A DNA stretch of 64,000 nucleotides from an uncultured Aquimarina sp. (GCF_947500065.1 NZ_CANMQT010000011.1:1-64000); one strand, 5' to 3'. Positions 17,316-25,794 are shown, numbered from the stretch's first letter. The notes: generated from the sequence alone by a model not told the origin. Numbers and translations are program-made.

Positions 17316-17945
17316 ATGCATACTAAAATTTTAGCAAACAGTTATGTTCTTTTTTTGGTAGTATACATCATGATGATAGTAACAGGATTCATATTACCTT
17401 TTTTTTCGGATCCAGAATATTTGATATCCGAAAATACACTAAGTGAATTAGGAGCTCAAAACACACCTAATAATTGGATAATGAATTTTGTTTTTATCCT
17501 ATTGGGTTTTGTAACTTTTATAAATGGTTTCAAAGTTATAGGAAAGCATCATGTTCAAATATTCGTGCTTTTGGTTTTTTGCCTTTCTTTCGTATTAACA
17601 GGGATATTTATGCACGCTCCTATCGATCGTGGAGTAGTTTACGATTCGTTTCAGAATGAAATGCATTCGGTTTCTTCAACAATAACAGGAATTTCATTTT
17701 GTACTTACTGCCTTGTTCTTAGTTTTATTACTCGATGGAAGAATCAAAAATTATTAGCCATATCGGTTGGAGTCATTGCTTTGATATTATCCTATTTAAT
17801 GGTTATTCATTCTGATTATAGAGGATTATATCAGCGAGGCATATTTATAATGGCTTTTGGATGGATCTTATATTCTTTTAAATTCTATGAATATGTTTTT
17901 ACAAAAAAAGAGTATTTTCAGCTTATAAATAGAAACCAAAAATGA
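17316..17945 (+). CDS. DUF998 family membrane protein
   Basis: This 209-residue protein has about six membrane helices. The ENTLSELGA segment after the first helix and the overall layout match DUF998 proteins, whose function is unsettled. The gene begins 2 bp after the DUF3298 lipoprotein, so the two probably form an operon. No promoter of the shared type precedes it. Confidence 0.65.
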   Translation: MHTKILANSYVLFLVVYIMMIVTGFILPFFSDPEYLISENTLSELGAQNTPNNWIMNFVFILLGFVTFINGFKVIGKHHVQIFVLLVFCLSFVLTGIFMHAPIDRGVVYDSFQNEMHSVSSTITGISFCTYCLVLSFITRWKNQKLLAISVGVIALILSYLMVIHSDYRGLYQRGIFIMAFGWILYSFKFYEYVFTKKEYFQLINRNQK

Positions 17946-18004
17946 AATAAGCCATAAATATCTGGATTATACCCATTGATATGATTAATTGGCGATTCCA
18001 TCCT

Positions 18005-18030
18005 TGCACTGAGCTGAGTCGAAGTGTGAC
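18005..18030. repeat. truncated GAGCGGAGTCGA-family repeat, copy 3
   Basis: The sequence around CACTGAGCTGAGTCGAAGTG is a degenerate single arm of the dispersed repeat seen at 4178-4250 and 15644-15715. It lies in the spacer before the thioredoxin gene. Confidence 0.5.
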
Positions 18031-18057
18031 TCTTAAAAAACAATAAATTATAAACAG

Positions 18058-18357
18058 ATGAAAGATAGTTTTAACAATATTATTGACTCGGAAACACCAG
18101 TACTGGTAGATTTTTATGCAGATTGGTGTGGCCCTTGCAAAGTATTAGCGCCAATCCTAAAAGAAGTAAAAGATGAGTTAGGTTCTACTATAAAGATTGT
18201 AAAAATTGATGTTGATAAAAATCAACCCTTGGCGGCTAAATATCAAGTAAAAGGAGTGCCAACCATGTTGCTCTTTAAAGAAGGAAAGCAGCTCTGGAGA
18301 CAATCTGGGGTTTTGCAGAAAAATGATATCGTAGGAGTCATAAATTCTCACAAATAG
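18058..18357 (+). CDS. trxA: thioredoxin
   Basis: This 99-residue protein is a minimal thioredoxin with the active site WCGPC (C24, C27), the KVDVDKN-like beta strand region and the cis-proline segment VKGVPTMLLFK. It is a cytoplasmic disulfide reductase. It is the first of three tightly packed genes with deoC (2-bp gap) and deoD (6-bp gap), so redox and nucleoside salvage genes are co-transcribed. No shared operator is seen upstream. Confidence 0.93.
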   Translation: MKDSFNNIIDSETPVLVDFYADWCGPCKVLAPILKEVKDELGSTIKIVKIDVDKNQPLAAKYQVKGVPTMLLFKEGKQLWRQSGVLQKNDIVGVINSHK

Positions 18358-18359
18358 TT

Positions 18360-19004
18360 ATGGAACTTAATAAATATATTGATCACACTATTCTAAAAGC
18401 AACAGCCACTGTAGAAGATATAAAAAAGTTATGTAAAGAGGCCAAACAATATAATTTTTATTCGGTTTGCGTGAACGGAGCTTATGTTGGTCTGGCTTGT
18501 AGTGAGCTAATGAAAACTGATGTAAAAATTGCAGCTGTAGTGGGTTTCCCTTTAGGAGCAATGACCATCAAGGCTAAAGTATTTGAAGCAAAACAATGTA
18601 TTGAAGACGGAGCAAATGAAATAGATATGGTTCTCAATATTGGATTGCTTAAGTCTGGTTATCACAAAATTGTTCAGGATGAAATTACTGAGATTAAAAG
18701 GGCTATTGGCGATCATGTATTAAAAGTCATTTTTGAAAACTGTTATCTAACTAATGAAGAAAAGAAAATTGCTTGTCAACTATCTATTGATGCAGGAGCA
18801 GATTTTATAAAAACATCTACAGGTTTCGGAGATGGAGGAGCGACTGTAGAAGATATTAAGTTAATGAAAGCTATAGCCAAAGATAATATACGAATAAAAG
18901 CGTCTGGTGGGATTAGGGATATTGAGACTGCCGAACAATATATTAATATGGGCGTCTCCCGACTTGGAACCTCTTCTGGAGTGGCCTTAGTAACTTCAAA
19001 ATAA
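18360..19004 (+). CDS. deoC: deoxyribose-phosphate aldolase
   Basis: This 214-residue TIM-barrel enzyme converts 2-deoxyribose-5-phosphate to glyceraldehyde-3-phosphate and acetaldehyde. Diagnostic segments are the Schiff-base lysine in DFIKTSTGFG (K151), EIDMVLNIG with D89, and the phosphate-binding RIKASGGIR. Its length is normal for the short bacterial DeoC class. Together with deoD next door it completes deoxynucleoside catabolism. Confidence 0.95.
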   Translation: MELNKYIDHTILKATATVEDIKKLCKEAKQYNFYSVCVNGAYVGLACSELMKTDVKIAAVVGFPLGAMTIKAKVFEAKQCIEDGANEIDMVLNIGLLKSGYHKIVQDEITEIKRAIGDHVLKVIFENCYLTNEEKKIACQLSIDAGADFIKTSTGFGDGGATVEDIKLMKAIAKDNIRIKASGGIRDIETAEQYINMGVSRLGTSSGVALVTSK

Positions 19005-19010
19005 TAATAT

Positions 19011-19709
19011 ATGAGTACACATATCGCAGCAAAGAAAGGTGAGATAGCAGAAACTGTTTTATTACCAGGAGATCCTTTGAGAGCAAAGTGGATTGCAGAA
19101 ACATTTTTAGATGATCCGATATGCTATAATAAGGTTCGCGGAATGCTGGGGTATACTGGTAGTTATCATGGTAAGAGAGTTTCTGTACAAGGAACAGGAA
19201 TGGGTATTCCGTCTTCATTAATTTATTGTCATGAATTGATCAATGATTTTGGAGCAAAAAACTTAATTAGAGTAGGTTCTTCTGGATCTTATCAGAAAGA
19301 TGTTAAACTGAGAGATATTGTGATTGCTATGGCAGCATCTTCTACTTCGGGAATTAATAACTCTAGATTTATCAACTCTGATTATTCTCCTACAGCGGAT
19401 TTTGAATTGTTTATGAAAGCTGCTTTATATGCTCGGGAACATAATATTCCTATAAAGGCTGGAAACGTTTTATCTGCAGATGAATTTTATGAAGATGATT
19501 TTGATTCCTATAAAAAATGGGCAAAATTTGGAGTACTTTGCGTGGAAATGGAAGCAGCAGGATTATACACTATCGCTGCAAAATTCAATGTAAAGGCATT
19601 GGCGATTTTAACAATTTCGGACTCTCTAGTTACTGGCGAAAAAACTACTTCTCAAGAAAGAGAAACTACTTTTAGTAAAATGATAGAAATAGCGTTGGGA
19701 ACCTTGTAA
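19011..19709 (+). CDS. deoD: purine-nucleoside phosphorylase, DeoD type
   Basis: This 232-residue protein has the PNP_UDP_1 family pattern: PGDPLRAKWIAE (phosphate binding), GTGMGIPS and the EMEAAGLYTIA base-specificity region. The full-length match to hexameric DeoD indicates phosphorolysis of purine (deoxy)nucleosides. It ends the trxA-deoC-deoD operon and is followed by a palindromic terminator-like repeat. Confidence 0.94.
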   Translation: MSTHIAAKKGEIAETVLLPGDPLRAKWIAETFLDDPICYNKVRGMLGYTGSYHGKRVSVQGTGMGIPSSLIYCHELINDFGAKNLIRVGSSGSYQKDVKLRDIVIAMAASSTSGINNSRFINSDYSPTADFELFMKAALYAREHNIPIKAGNVLSADEFYEDDFDSYKKWAKFGVLCVEMEAAGLYTIAAKFNVKALAILTISDSLVTGEKTTSQERETTFSKMIEIALGTL

Positions 19710-19732
19710 AATAAAGTGTAGCCTATAATAAA

Positions 19733-19765
19733 AGACCTGTTAGGTTTTTAAAACCTGACAGGTCT
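19733..19765. terminator. AGACCTGTCAGGTTT palindromic repeat, probable bidirectional terminator (copy 1)
   Basis: Fifteen-base arms AGACCTGTTAGGTTT and AAACCTGACAGGTCT form a hairpin with one mismatch between convergent genes deoD and uspA. The same palindrome recurs at 38244-38276, so it is also a dispersed repeat. Confidence 0.7.
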
Positions 19766-19861
19766 AATTTGTTAAGGTAAGATCGTTACAAAAAATAAGT
19801 CATCCAAAAATTACTTTTCAGATGACTTCGTATGAACTCAATTTTGTAATTAATTAAAAAC

Positions 19862-20698
19862 TTAGATTTTAAATGTAATTACTGGTTTATTTGCGTGATT
19901 AGCAATATCCTCTCCAATACTTCCATTAAAAAAGTGTGATAACCCTCTTCTGCCATGAGTAGGTATTGCGATAACGTCTGCATTTATTTTTTGGCAATAG
20001 TTAAAAATACCACTCTCTACAGAATAATCATCTTGAACCACGACTTTATCAAAATTTTCCAAACTGCCTGAATCTGCTTTGAAAAGAAATTCTTTTACTC
20101 GTTCTTCGATTTGATTGGAACTCCTAAATCGATCACCTGGTAGATTTACATATACCAGATGTACATTGGCATTAAATAAATTGAATAATCTATTAGCACT
20201 ATGATAAGCGCGGATGTTTTCCATTTTAAAATCGCAGGCAAACACTACTTCTTTTATATTGAATTTGTCAATCTGATTTTTGATAACTAAAACTGGGATA
20301 TCAGAAGTACGAACTACTTTTTCAGTATTAGAACCGACAAATACTTCACTCAATCCACTACTGCCGTGAGAGCCCATAACAATGAGGTCTACTTCATTTT
20401 CTATTGCGACTTCATTTATTTCGCTAAATATCTTATAATTCTGTACGGTTTCTGTCACTTTAATGCCCTTTAGATAATCTTTATCTAAGAATGTAGTAAA
20501 TCTTTTCTCAGCTAGTTTTAAATAGTAAATAGCCTCTGCTGCTTCTTGCGCTTCATCTTTGGTAAGAATAGCTTCTGATAAACCAAGCATGTGTAATACG
20601 ATGATTTCCGCATTTTGTTTCTTGGCAATTTCTGAGGCAATCTCTAATGCATATTCTGAATACTCTGAAAAATCTACTGGTACAAGGATTTTTTTCAT
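19862..20698 (-). CDS. two-domain universal stress protein (second of three)
   Basis: This 278-residue protein has two USP domains, both retaining recognisable ATP-binding loops: GSHGSSGLSEVFVGSNTEK in the first and PTHGRRGLSHFFNGSIGED in the second. It is the best preserved of the three USPs here. It is transcribed alone from a divergent promoter that shares a single dyad operator with the DUF2267 gene. Confidence 0.92.
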   Translation of the reverse strand: MKKILVPVDFSEYSEYALEIASEIAKKQNAEIIVLHMLGLSEAILTKDEAQEAAEAIYYLKLAEKRFTTFLDKDYLKGIKVTETVQNYKIFSEINEVAIENEVDLIVMGSHGSSGLSEVFVGSNTEKVVRTSDIPVLVIKNQIDKFNIKEVVFACDFKMENIRAYHSANRLFNLFNANVHLVYVNLPGDRFRSSNQIEERVKEFLFKADSGSLENFDKVVVQDDYSVESGIFNYCQKINADVIAIPTHGRRGLSHFFNGSIGEDIANHANKPVITFKI

Positions 20699-20719
20699 GA
20701 TTACGTGTTTTTACAAAAC

Positions 20720-20762
20720 CAAAATTAGATGATGTTCCGAGGAATTAATATGATAATTGTCA
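20720..20762 (-). promoter_or_regulatory. Crp/Fnr-type operator plus -7 element, uspA side of divergent promoter
   Basis: The dyad TGATAATTGTCA (20751-20762 on plus) is read on the minus strand, followed after 23 nt by TAATTTTG (20727-20720), a perfect TAnnTTTG. Confidence 0.8.
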
Positions 20763-20793
20763 TATTAATATTTAAGATAAGGCTATAGATTTA
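20751..20793 (+). promoter_or_regulatory. Crp/Fnr-type operator plus -7 element, DUF2267 side of divergent promoter
   Basis: The same dyad at 20751-20762 is followed on the plus strand by 23 nt and TAGATTTA (20786-20793; five of six positions). One operator thus serves two promoters. Confidence 0.75.
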
Positions 20794-20836
20794 AGTATCA
20801 ATTATTTAAATAGATATAGAAATAAAATGATTCATT

Positions 20837-21286
20837 ATGGCACTTAATTTTAATCGATTCGCAGTAGAAGCTAATACTTTTTTAAAAGATTATGCTAAAG
20901 AAATGGACTTGATCGATGATCAAGATAGAGCAGGACGAATTTTATCAGCTGTGTTACACGGATTAAGAGAAATTATCTCTATAGAAGAATCCATACAGTT
21001 AATGGCACAATTGCCAATGTTTCTGAAAGCTGTTTATGTAAATGGATGGTCTATTAAGAGAAAAAAGACTCGTGTGAAGCATATGGAAGAATTTATTGAT
21101 TTAGTGAGGTCTTTTGATGGAGTAACATCTGTGTATGATTTTGAATCCAATGAAATTGCGGAACACTATATCAATACCACATTTTTTGTGTTGAGAAAAT
21201 ATATTTCGCCAGGAGAGATGCAAGACATTCGAGATGAGCTTCCCAAAAATCTTAAGGATATGATTTTTAATAATGTTTTCTTCTAA
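20837..21286 (+). CDS. DUF2267 family protein
   Basis: This 149-residue soluble helical protein has the DUF2267 pattern: an N-terminal VEANTFLKDYAKE helix, a D-x-A-GRILSAVLHGLREI core and a middle LPMFLKAVYVNGW segment. DUF2267 proteins are often encoded in anaerobic/stress gene clusters with USPs in other bacteria. Their biochemical role is not established. It is transcribed divergently from uspA through a shared operator. Confidence 0.8.
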   Translation: MALNFNRFAVEANTFLKDYAKEMDLIDDQDRAGRILSAVLHGLREIISIEESIQLMAQLPMFLKAVYVNGWSIKRKKTRVKHMEEFIDLVRSFDGVTSVYDFESNEIAEHYINTTFFVLRKYISPGEMQDIRDELPKNLKDMIFNNVFF

Positions 21287-21353
21287 TGGACAACTTCTTT
21301 CTGTATGAGTTTTAATGTATAGTTTCTTAACCAAATTAGAAATCTATATTTAA

Positions 21354-21992
21354 TTATGGAGTAAATATGTCATTCCTAATGGCGTAGATTACCATAGCCG
21401 TTCTGTTTTTAAGATTTAATTTTTCGAATACAGCATCTCGATACCCTTCAATTGTTTTTGGACTCAGACACATATCGCTTGCAATCTCTTTATAGGTTTT
21501 TTCAGTACAGGCCTGTTTAACGAATTCGATTTCACGTTCTTTAAGCACTTTGCTGTTTTTCTCCTTAGCGTATAAAGATTCAAGTAATAAGTTACTGACA
21601 TTTCTGGTATGGTAGAATCCTGTTTCTTGTACTTCGATAAGCGCTTTTTCTAAAATTCTCTTTTCAGTATCTTTTGGTAAATATCCCTTAGCTCCAGCCC
21701 GTAATACGTTAAGAATCTTTTTTGTGTTTCCTTCTGTAGATAAAGCTAGGACATTGACCTGTGGATATTCTTTTTTGAGAAACGATGTCATCTCAATTCC
21801 ATTCATTCTGGGTAAATTAATATCCATAAGTACGATATCAGGAATATTTTTATCACACTTAAGCTTTAAAATAAGCTCTTCTCCGTTTTTACATAAATAC
21901 AATACCTTGAACTTGGGAAATCCATTGACCAATTCTGCTAGAGCCTGAGAAAGTAAAATATGGTTTTCTACAATAACAACAGAATATTTCAT
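21354..21992 (-). CDS. NarL/LuxR-type orphan response regulator
   Basis: This 212-residue protein has a receiver domain (phospho-acceptor D57 in VLMDINLPRMNG; Lys in LPKDTEK) and a LuxR HTH (about 148-208, with EREIEFVKQACTEKTYKEIA and MCLSPKTIEGYRDAVFEKLNL). The acidic pocket reads VEN rather than paired Asp residues, so phosphorylation may be altered. No kinase gene adjoins it. It would act as a transcription factor of unknown targets. Confidence 0.9.
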   Translation of the reverse strand: MKYSVVIVENHILLSQALAELVNGFPKFKVLYLCKNGEELILKLKCDKNIPDIVLMDINLPRMNGIEMTSFLKKEYPQVNVLALSTEGNTKKILNVLRAGAKGYLPKDTEKRILEKALIEVQETGFYHTRNVSNLLLESLYAKEKNSKVLKEREIEFVKQACTEKTYKEIASDMCLSPKTIEGYRDAVFEKLNLKNRTAMVIYAIRNDIFTP

Positions 21993-22313
21993 TTTGTATT
22001 ATTAGTGTTAGCGATATAGAGAATGTTATTAACTAATGAATTTACCTACATGATTTTATGCGCGTCTGCAATGCCATGAAGCAGGTTAATTTAGAATTTA
22101 GGGGTAAGAATCGAATTACTTCCTAAGTTAAAAAAAAAAATCAAATCATTTGAATATTTTTAGAAAAAAAACAATTTACAAAAAGCTTATTTTTTAATAA
22201 CTGATTTTTATCAATTCAATGAATGTTTAATTGTTTTTTCTAACTTTAAACCTGCTATATGTTGTTGAAAATCAAAATCCAGGACTGAACAAAATAACTA
22301 TAAATATTTTTTT
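21993..22313. other. intergenic region between response regulator and acyP
   Basis: This 321-bp AT-rich region has no credible reading frame. It contains a dyad TGATTTTTATCA at 22202-22213, but no -7 element at the standard spacing in either direction that also keeps the flanking T, so it is not listed as a promoter. An A-tract occurs near 22130-22142. Confidence 0.5.
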
Positions 22314-22583
22314 ATGATTAAACACTATAAGATTTCGATAAAAGGAAAAGTTCAAGGAGTCTGGTATCGAAAAAGTACTTTAGAAAAAGCACTAGAATTA
22401 AATATCAAAGGAACTGTAAAAAATCGATCAGATGGTAGTGTTTATATTGAAGCAGAAGGAGATGAAAATCAGCTCAAAGCATTTTTAGAATGGTGTGCTG
22501 AAGGTCCAAAGTTTGCTGAGGTTTTGGACATTTCTACAGAAGAGGGGATTCCTTTGTTTTATGAATATTTTGAAATTTTATAA
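22314..22583 (+). CDS. acyP: acylphosphatase
   Basis: This 89-residue protein has the acylphosphatase signature GKVQGVWYRKST, with the catalytic Arg in the preceding loop, the conserved KNRSDGSVYIEAEG segment carrying the catalytic Asn, and the usual compact alpha/beta length. It hydrolyses acyl phosphates. It is monocistronic with a strong bidirectional terminator directly after the stop. Confidence 0.93.
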   Translation: MIKHYKISIKGKVQGVWYRKSTLEKALELNIKGTVKNRSDGSVYIEAEGDENQLKAFLEWCAEGPKFAEVLDISTEEGIPLFYEYFEIL

Positions 22584-22616
22584 AAAGAGGAACTGTTGTA
22601 AAACAATTCCTCTTTT
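22583..22616. terminator. bidirectional terminator between acyP and PepSY-like gene
   Basis: Arms AAAAGAGGAA and TTCCTCTTTT form a hairpin with an A tract on one side and a T tract on the other, placed between convergent genes. Confidence 0.8.
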
Positions 22617-22637
22617 GGTTCTTCTTTTTAATAGGGT

Positions 22638-23138
22638 TTATAAGAATTTACCATCCTCATCGGTTTTTACCCTCATTGTTTTATCACCATTTTCTAATCT
22701 TAGTTTATATTTTTTAGTTGTCCCTTTTTTATTGTGGTAATTAACTAAATATACATCTTTGGTAATTGCCCATCCAGGAAATCTTTCCGTTACGGCAGCA
22801 TAAACTGCTGGAGGTAGATTAGTACCCTTAAATTTTTCAATGGTTCTTAGTACATTTCCGTCTTTGTCATATGCAGCAAGAATTTTTCCTTCAGGGATGT
22901 GAAATGATACATAATAAAGATCGTATTCATCCCGATAAAAATCTGAACCTTTAAGGTCATAAGTAGCTACCTTTTTCTCAAGTAATTTTATAGGAACATC
23001 AGCTGCTTCTTCATTTACTTCGTTAAGGTATTTGTAGTTCGTTGCAATTACTATAACTTCTTCAAGTTTTTCTACTTTTTGTGCAAAAGAAGGAATGGTC
23101 AGCCCGATAACAAATAGACCCAAAATTAATTTTTTCAT
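22638..23138 (-). CDS. secreted PepSY-like protein
   Basis: This 166-residue protein has a cleavable signal peptide (MKKLILGLFVIGLTIPSFAQ). The region from about 100 onward resembles PepSY-like/DUF2874 proteins, as judged from VYLVNYHNKKGTTKKYKLRL followed by a hydrophilic closing hairpin. The location should be periplasmic or cell surface; function unknown. Its promoter carries the shared dyad, and it is divergent from the WG-repeat gene. Confidence 0.6.
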   Translation of the reverse strand: MKKLILGLFVIGLTIPSFAQKVEKLEEVIVIATNYKYLNEVNEEAADVPIKLLEKKVATYDLKGSDFYRDEYDLYYVSFHIPEGKILAAYDKDGNVLRTIEKFKGTNLPPAVYAAVTERFPGWAITKDVYLVNYHNKKGTTKKYKLRLENGDKTMRVKTDEDGKFL

Positions 23139-23193
23139 AATGTTATATTTTTTGTGTTACGCATACCTAACTAACAGTTGTTAGTTGTTGAAG

Positions 23194-23236
23194 TTAATAT
23201 ATGGTGTTTGAAGCCTTTTTGAAATGATAATTATCA
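23194..23236 (-). promoter_or_regulatory. Crp/Fnr-type operator plus -7 element, PepSY-like gene promoter
   Basis: Perfect palindromic dyad TGATAATTATCA (23225-23236), 23 nt, then TATATTAA on the minus strand (23201-23194), a partial -7 element. Gene start at 23138. Confidence 0.65.
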
Positions 23237-23280
23237 TAGATAAAGTATTTTATCAGTAATAATGATAACGGATTTGTATA

Positions 23281-23323
23281 TGATAATTCTCATTTTATAC
23301 CATTGTAATTGGTGATACATTTA
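23281..23323 (+). promoter_or_regulatory. Crp/Fnr-type operator (one imperfect half) plus -7 element, WG-repeat gene promoter
   Basis: Dyad TGATAATTCTCA at 23281-23292 has one imperfect half-site. After 23 nt comes TACATTTA (23316-23323; five of six). It lies 56 bp from the operator of the divergent gene, so each promoter has its own site. Confidence 0.62.
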
Positions 23324-23348
23324 GAGGATAAACCTAAATAAGTAAACA

Positions 23349-24002
23349 ATGAAAAATGTATTTATTTTATTTGTATGTCTTATTGTCTTCCCTAATTTAA
23401 GTGTTGGACAGATAATAGAAAATATTGACAAGATCACACCTTTTCATGAAGAATTTGCAGCGGTAAGAAAAGGTAATACCTGGGCTTTTATAAATACCAA
23501 TGGAGAAATCGTAATAGGTTATAGAGATGACTTAGTTTGGTCTACAGATGTTGATCCAAAATCAAAAAAGAAGAATTTATATAAAGAACCTATATCTTAT
23601 CCGGCTTTTTATGAAGGACGATGTCTGATTAAACAAATGATCAATGGTATCTATTATTATGGATATATCGATAAAACTGGGAAAACCATTATTGAACCAG
23701 AATATATAAATGCTACTCCTTTTGAGAAAGGATATGCCATCGTATTAAAGGTTTCCAAAGAAGAATTAGGGAAAAATGACCTATTGCATAAAAAAGTAGT
23801 TTCTTATAGTTATGACGAGGTGGTTATAGACCCTTTGGGCAATATAAAAATGCATTTACAGGGCCCGGAACATCTTGTTTTGACTAAAGAAAAAATGAAA
23901 TGGCGCCCTGTCATTGAATCATATCTTGTATCTCCTGGTCTTGCTGCTGTAAAGACTAAAAGTAATGGTTGGAAATTGAAACCGATGAGTACTTCTGATT
24001 AA
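23349..24002 (+). CDS. secreted WG-repeat protein
   Basis: This 217-residue protein has a signal peptide (MKNVFILFVCLIVFPNLSVGQ) followed by WG-containing repeat units: NTWAFINTNGEIVI near residue 43, YGYIDKTGKTIIEP near 105, and a degenerate third. WG repeats are thought to form small beta modules; the role is unknown. It is under the shared operator type and followed by an SDR gene 17 bp downstream. Confidence 0.7.
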   Translation: MKNVFILFVCLIVFPNLSVGQIIENIDKITPFHEEFAAVRKGNTWAFINTNGEIVIGYRDDLVWSTDVDPKSKKKNLYKEPISYPAFYEGRCLIKQMINGIYYYGYIDKTGKTIIEPEYINATPFEKGYAIVLKVSKEELGKNDLLHKKVVSYSYDEVVIDPLGNIKMHLQGPEHLVLTKEKMKWRPVIESYLVSPGLAAVKTKSNGWKLKPMSTSD

Positions 24003-24019
24003 TATATAGCCATACTAAA

Positions 24020-24778
24020 ATGAATAATCTAAAAAACAAAGTAGCCATAATTACTGGTGGTTCTGGTGGAATAGGAAAAGCGACAGCTAAACTTTTTTTG
24101 GAAAACGAAGCAAAAGTAATGTTGGTGGGAAGAACCGAAAGTAAATTAAAAAAAGTAGTAGAAGAGTTTCGTAATACAAATGTAGATTATTGCGTGGCGG
24201 ATGTTTCTAAATCTGATGATACTAAATTCTATGTATCAGAAACACTGCTAAGATTTGGTGAAATTGATATCTTTTTTAACAATGCAGGAATTGAAGGTAC
24301 ATCTAGATCCATTGCAGAATATACAGAGGATATTTTTGATCAGGTGATAGGAGTAAATCTAAAAGGTGTGTTTCTTGGATGCCAATACGTAATTCCTAAA
24401 ATGACAGAAGGAGGTAGTGTCATTATTACATCCTCTGTAGCCGGTCTAAAAGGATTTAAAGGATTAGGCGCATATGTTGCCAGTAAACACGGTGTTATTG
24501 GGGTTATGAAAGTTGCTGCATTAGAAAATGCAGATCGAAAAGTCAGAGTTAATACGATACATCCAGGACCAGTGAATACTCGAATGATGAGAGCTATCGA
24601 AAAAGATATTGCTCCTGATAATCCAGAGGAGGTACAAAAAAGCTTTGAAGCAGATATTCCCTTTGGACGTTATGCAGAAGCTGATGAAATTGCTAACCTG
24701 GTTTTATTTCTGGCCTCTGATGAAAGTAAATATATTACGGGAACAATGCAGGTTATTGATGGAGGGATGAATGCCTAG
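24020..24778 (+). CDS. short-chain dehydrogenase/reductase (SDR)
   Basis: This 252-residue classical SDR has the NAD(P)-binding TGGSGGIG near residue 13, NNAG near 91, catalytic Ser around ITSSVAG and YVASKHG (Tyr-x3-Lys) near 155, and the closing YITGTMQVIDGGMNA. It resembles cyclopentanol/glucose dehydrogenase-like SDRs, but the substrate cannot be read from sequence. It follows the WG-repeat gene by 17 bp and probably shares its promoter. Confidence 0.88.
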   Translation: MNNLKNKVAIITGGSGGIGKATAKLFLENEAKVMLVGRTESKLKKVVEEFRNTNVDYCVADVSKSDDTKFYVSETLLRFGEIDIFFNNAGIEGTSRSIAEYTEDIFDQVIGVNLKGVFLGCQYVIPKMTEGGSVIITSSVAGLKGFKGLGAYVASKHGVIGVMKVAALENADRKVRVNTIHPGPVNTRMMRAIEKDIAPDNPEEVQKSFEADIPFGRYAEADEIANLVLFLASDESKYITGTMQVIDGGMNA

Positions 24779-24819
24779 CGATGTTACTATTGTTCTAATA
24801 AGAGCTATTTGATTTAAAA

Positions 24820-24860
24820 ATAATACTGGGTAGATTTATCATAAGTCTACTCAGTATTAT
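24820..24860. terminator. bidirectional terminator after the SDR gene
   Basis: Arms ATAATACTGGGTAGA and TCTACTCAGTATTAT pair with one mismatch across an 11-nt loop, between convergent genes, with A-rich and T-rich flanks. Confidence 0.75.
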
Positions 24861-24910
24861 TTCTCTGAGAAGTAATCAAAAATACGTTGTCCTTCTATTT
24901 AATTAAAACC

Positions 24911-25279
24911 TTACACAGTTTCTTTTTCCTTATTTCTACTTTCTATTACCTTTTCGATAAGGTCAGGTACTTTCTCAAAAGCTGCGGCTAGTCCATGGGT
25001 TTTTCCGGCTTCAAGGAAAGAAATTTCTTCTCCCTTACTCACTAAAAAACCAATAGGTTCTATTCCGATACCAGCTCCACCGCCACCGCCTTGTGCTTTG
25101 CTTCCTTTTGCTTGTCCGCCTTCACCGGCACCAGAACCAAATCCCATACCTACTTTTATTACTGGCACACATTTGAACTCTCCTAGTTCAAATTGTTCTC
25201 CAACAACAGTTTCTGTTTTTGCTTCAGATTTAATAAAATCTGTAATTTTACCTAATAATTCTTCAAAATGTAATTCCAT
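24911..25279 (-). CDS. ytfJ: GerW/YtfJ family protein
   Basis: This 122-residue protein matches the YtfJ/GerW family: N-terminal helix, VVGEQFELGEFKCVPVIKVGMGFG, a Gly-rich disordered loop (about 50-78) and the GIGIEPIGFLV closing part. In Bacillus, YtfJ is a spore germination protein encoded next to YtfI. Here the organism class does not sporulate, and the role is unknown. The gene lies 11 bp after a DUF2953 protein resembling YtfI, conserving the pair. Confidence 0.85.
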   Translation of the reverse strand: MELHFEELLGKITDFIKSEAKTETVVGEQFELGEFKCVPVIKVGMGFGSGAGEGGQAKGSKAQGGGGGAGIGIEPIGFLVSKGEEISFLEAGKTHGLAAAFEKVPDLIEKVIESRNKEKETV

Positions 25280-25290
25280 AATATTATTTT

Positions 25291-25794
25291 TTAAGAGTTG
25301 ATAAATGATTTAATTATATAAATAGGCCTGTTTTGAATGTACAAGGCCATTTCATTTCTTCCATTAAAATTGATATTAAAACTACCTTTAGTATAATACT
25401 TTAAGAATGCGAAAACCGGATATAATTTTGCATTGTAAATACAATCTCCAGTATCTATATCCAAAAGTATTTTTTTCACCTTAAATGAATTCAGTAGTCG
25501 TAAACCAGTTCGAATGTTAATTCTATTCTTAGGTTTCTTTGTGCTTTTTTTCTTAACTGTTTTCTTTCTACCTAAACCTACTTTTTTAAGTGGAAAGAAA
25601 TGAAAATTAAAGAAAAGCATCCTTAGTTTTATTCTTATAACTTCTTCTTTATCTTCTTCAATACTAGCTTTTGCCAAACCTTTTAATTGGATGTAATATT
25701 CATTAGTGTTTGTGTCAAGACATATCACAATTGGCAACAATAATATATAGATTGCTATAATAAAAAGTGATATTAAAATAAGGGGTACAGCCAT
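25291..25794 (-). CDS. DUF2953 (YtfI-like) membrane-anchored protein
   Basis: This 167-residue protein has an N-terminal membrane helix (about 4-25) and a basic cytoplasmic or periplasmic domain with a Lys-rich stretch (about 76-90). Position directly upstream of a ytfJ homologue and the overall layout suggest DUF2953/YtfI. A TGAT-N4-ATCA dyad lies upstream at 25840-25851, but without a fitting -7 element, so control by the shared regulator is doubtful. Confidence 0.6.
   Translation of the reverse strand: MAVPLILISLFIIAIYILLLPIVICLDTNTNEYYIQLKGLAKASIEEDKEEVIRIKLRMLFFNFHFFPLKKVGLGRKKTVKKKSTKKPKNRINIRTGLRLLNSFKVKKILLDIDTGDCIYNAKLYPVFAFLKYYTKGSFNINFNGRNEMALYIQNRPIYIIKSFINS

Noticed and set aside
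22202..22213. TGATTTTTATCA dyad upstream of acyP
   Set aside because: No -7 element at the 23-nt spacing on plus, only a poor one on minus, and the conserved flanking T is missing on both sides. It is probably a chance match.
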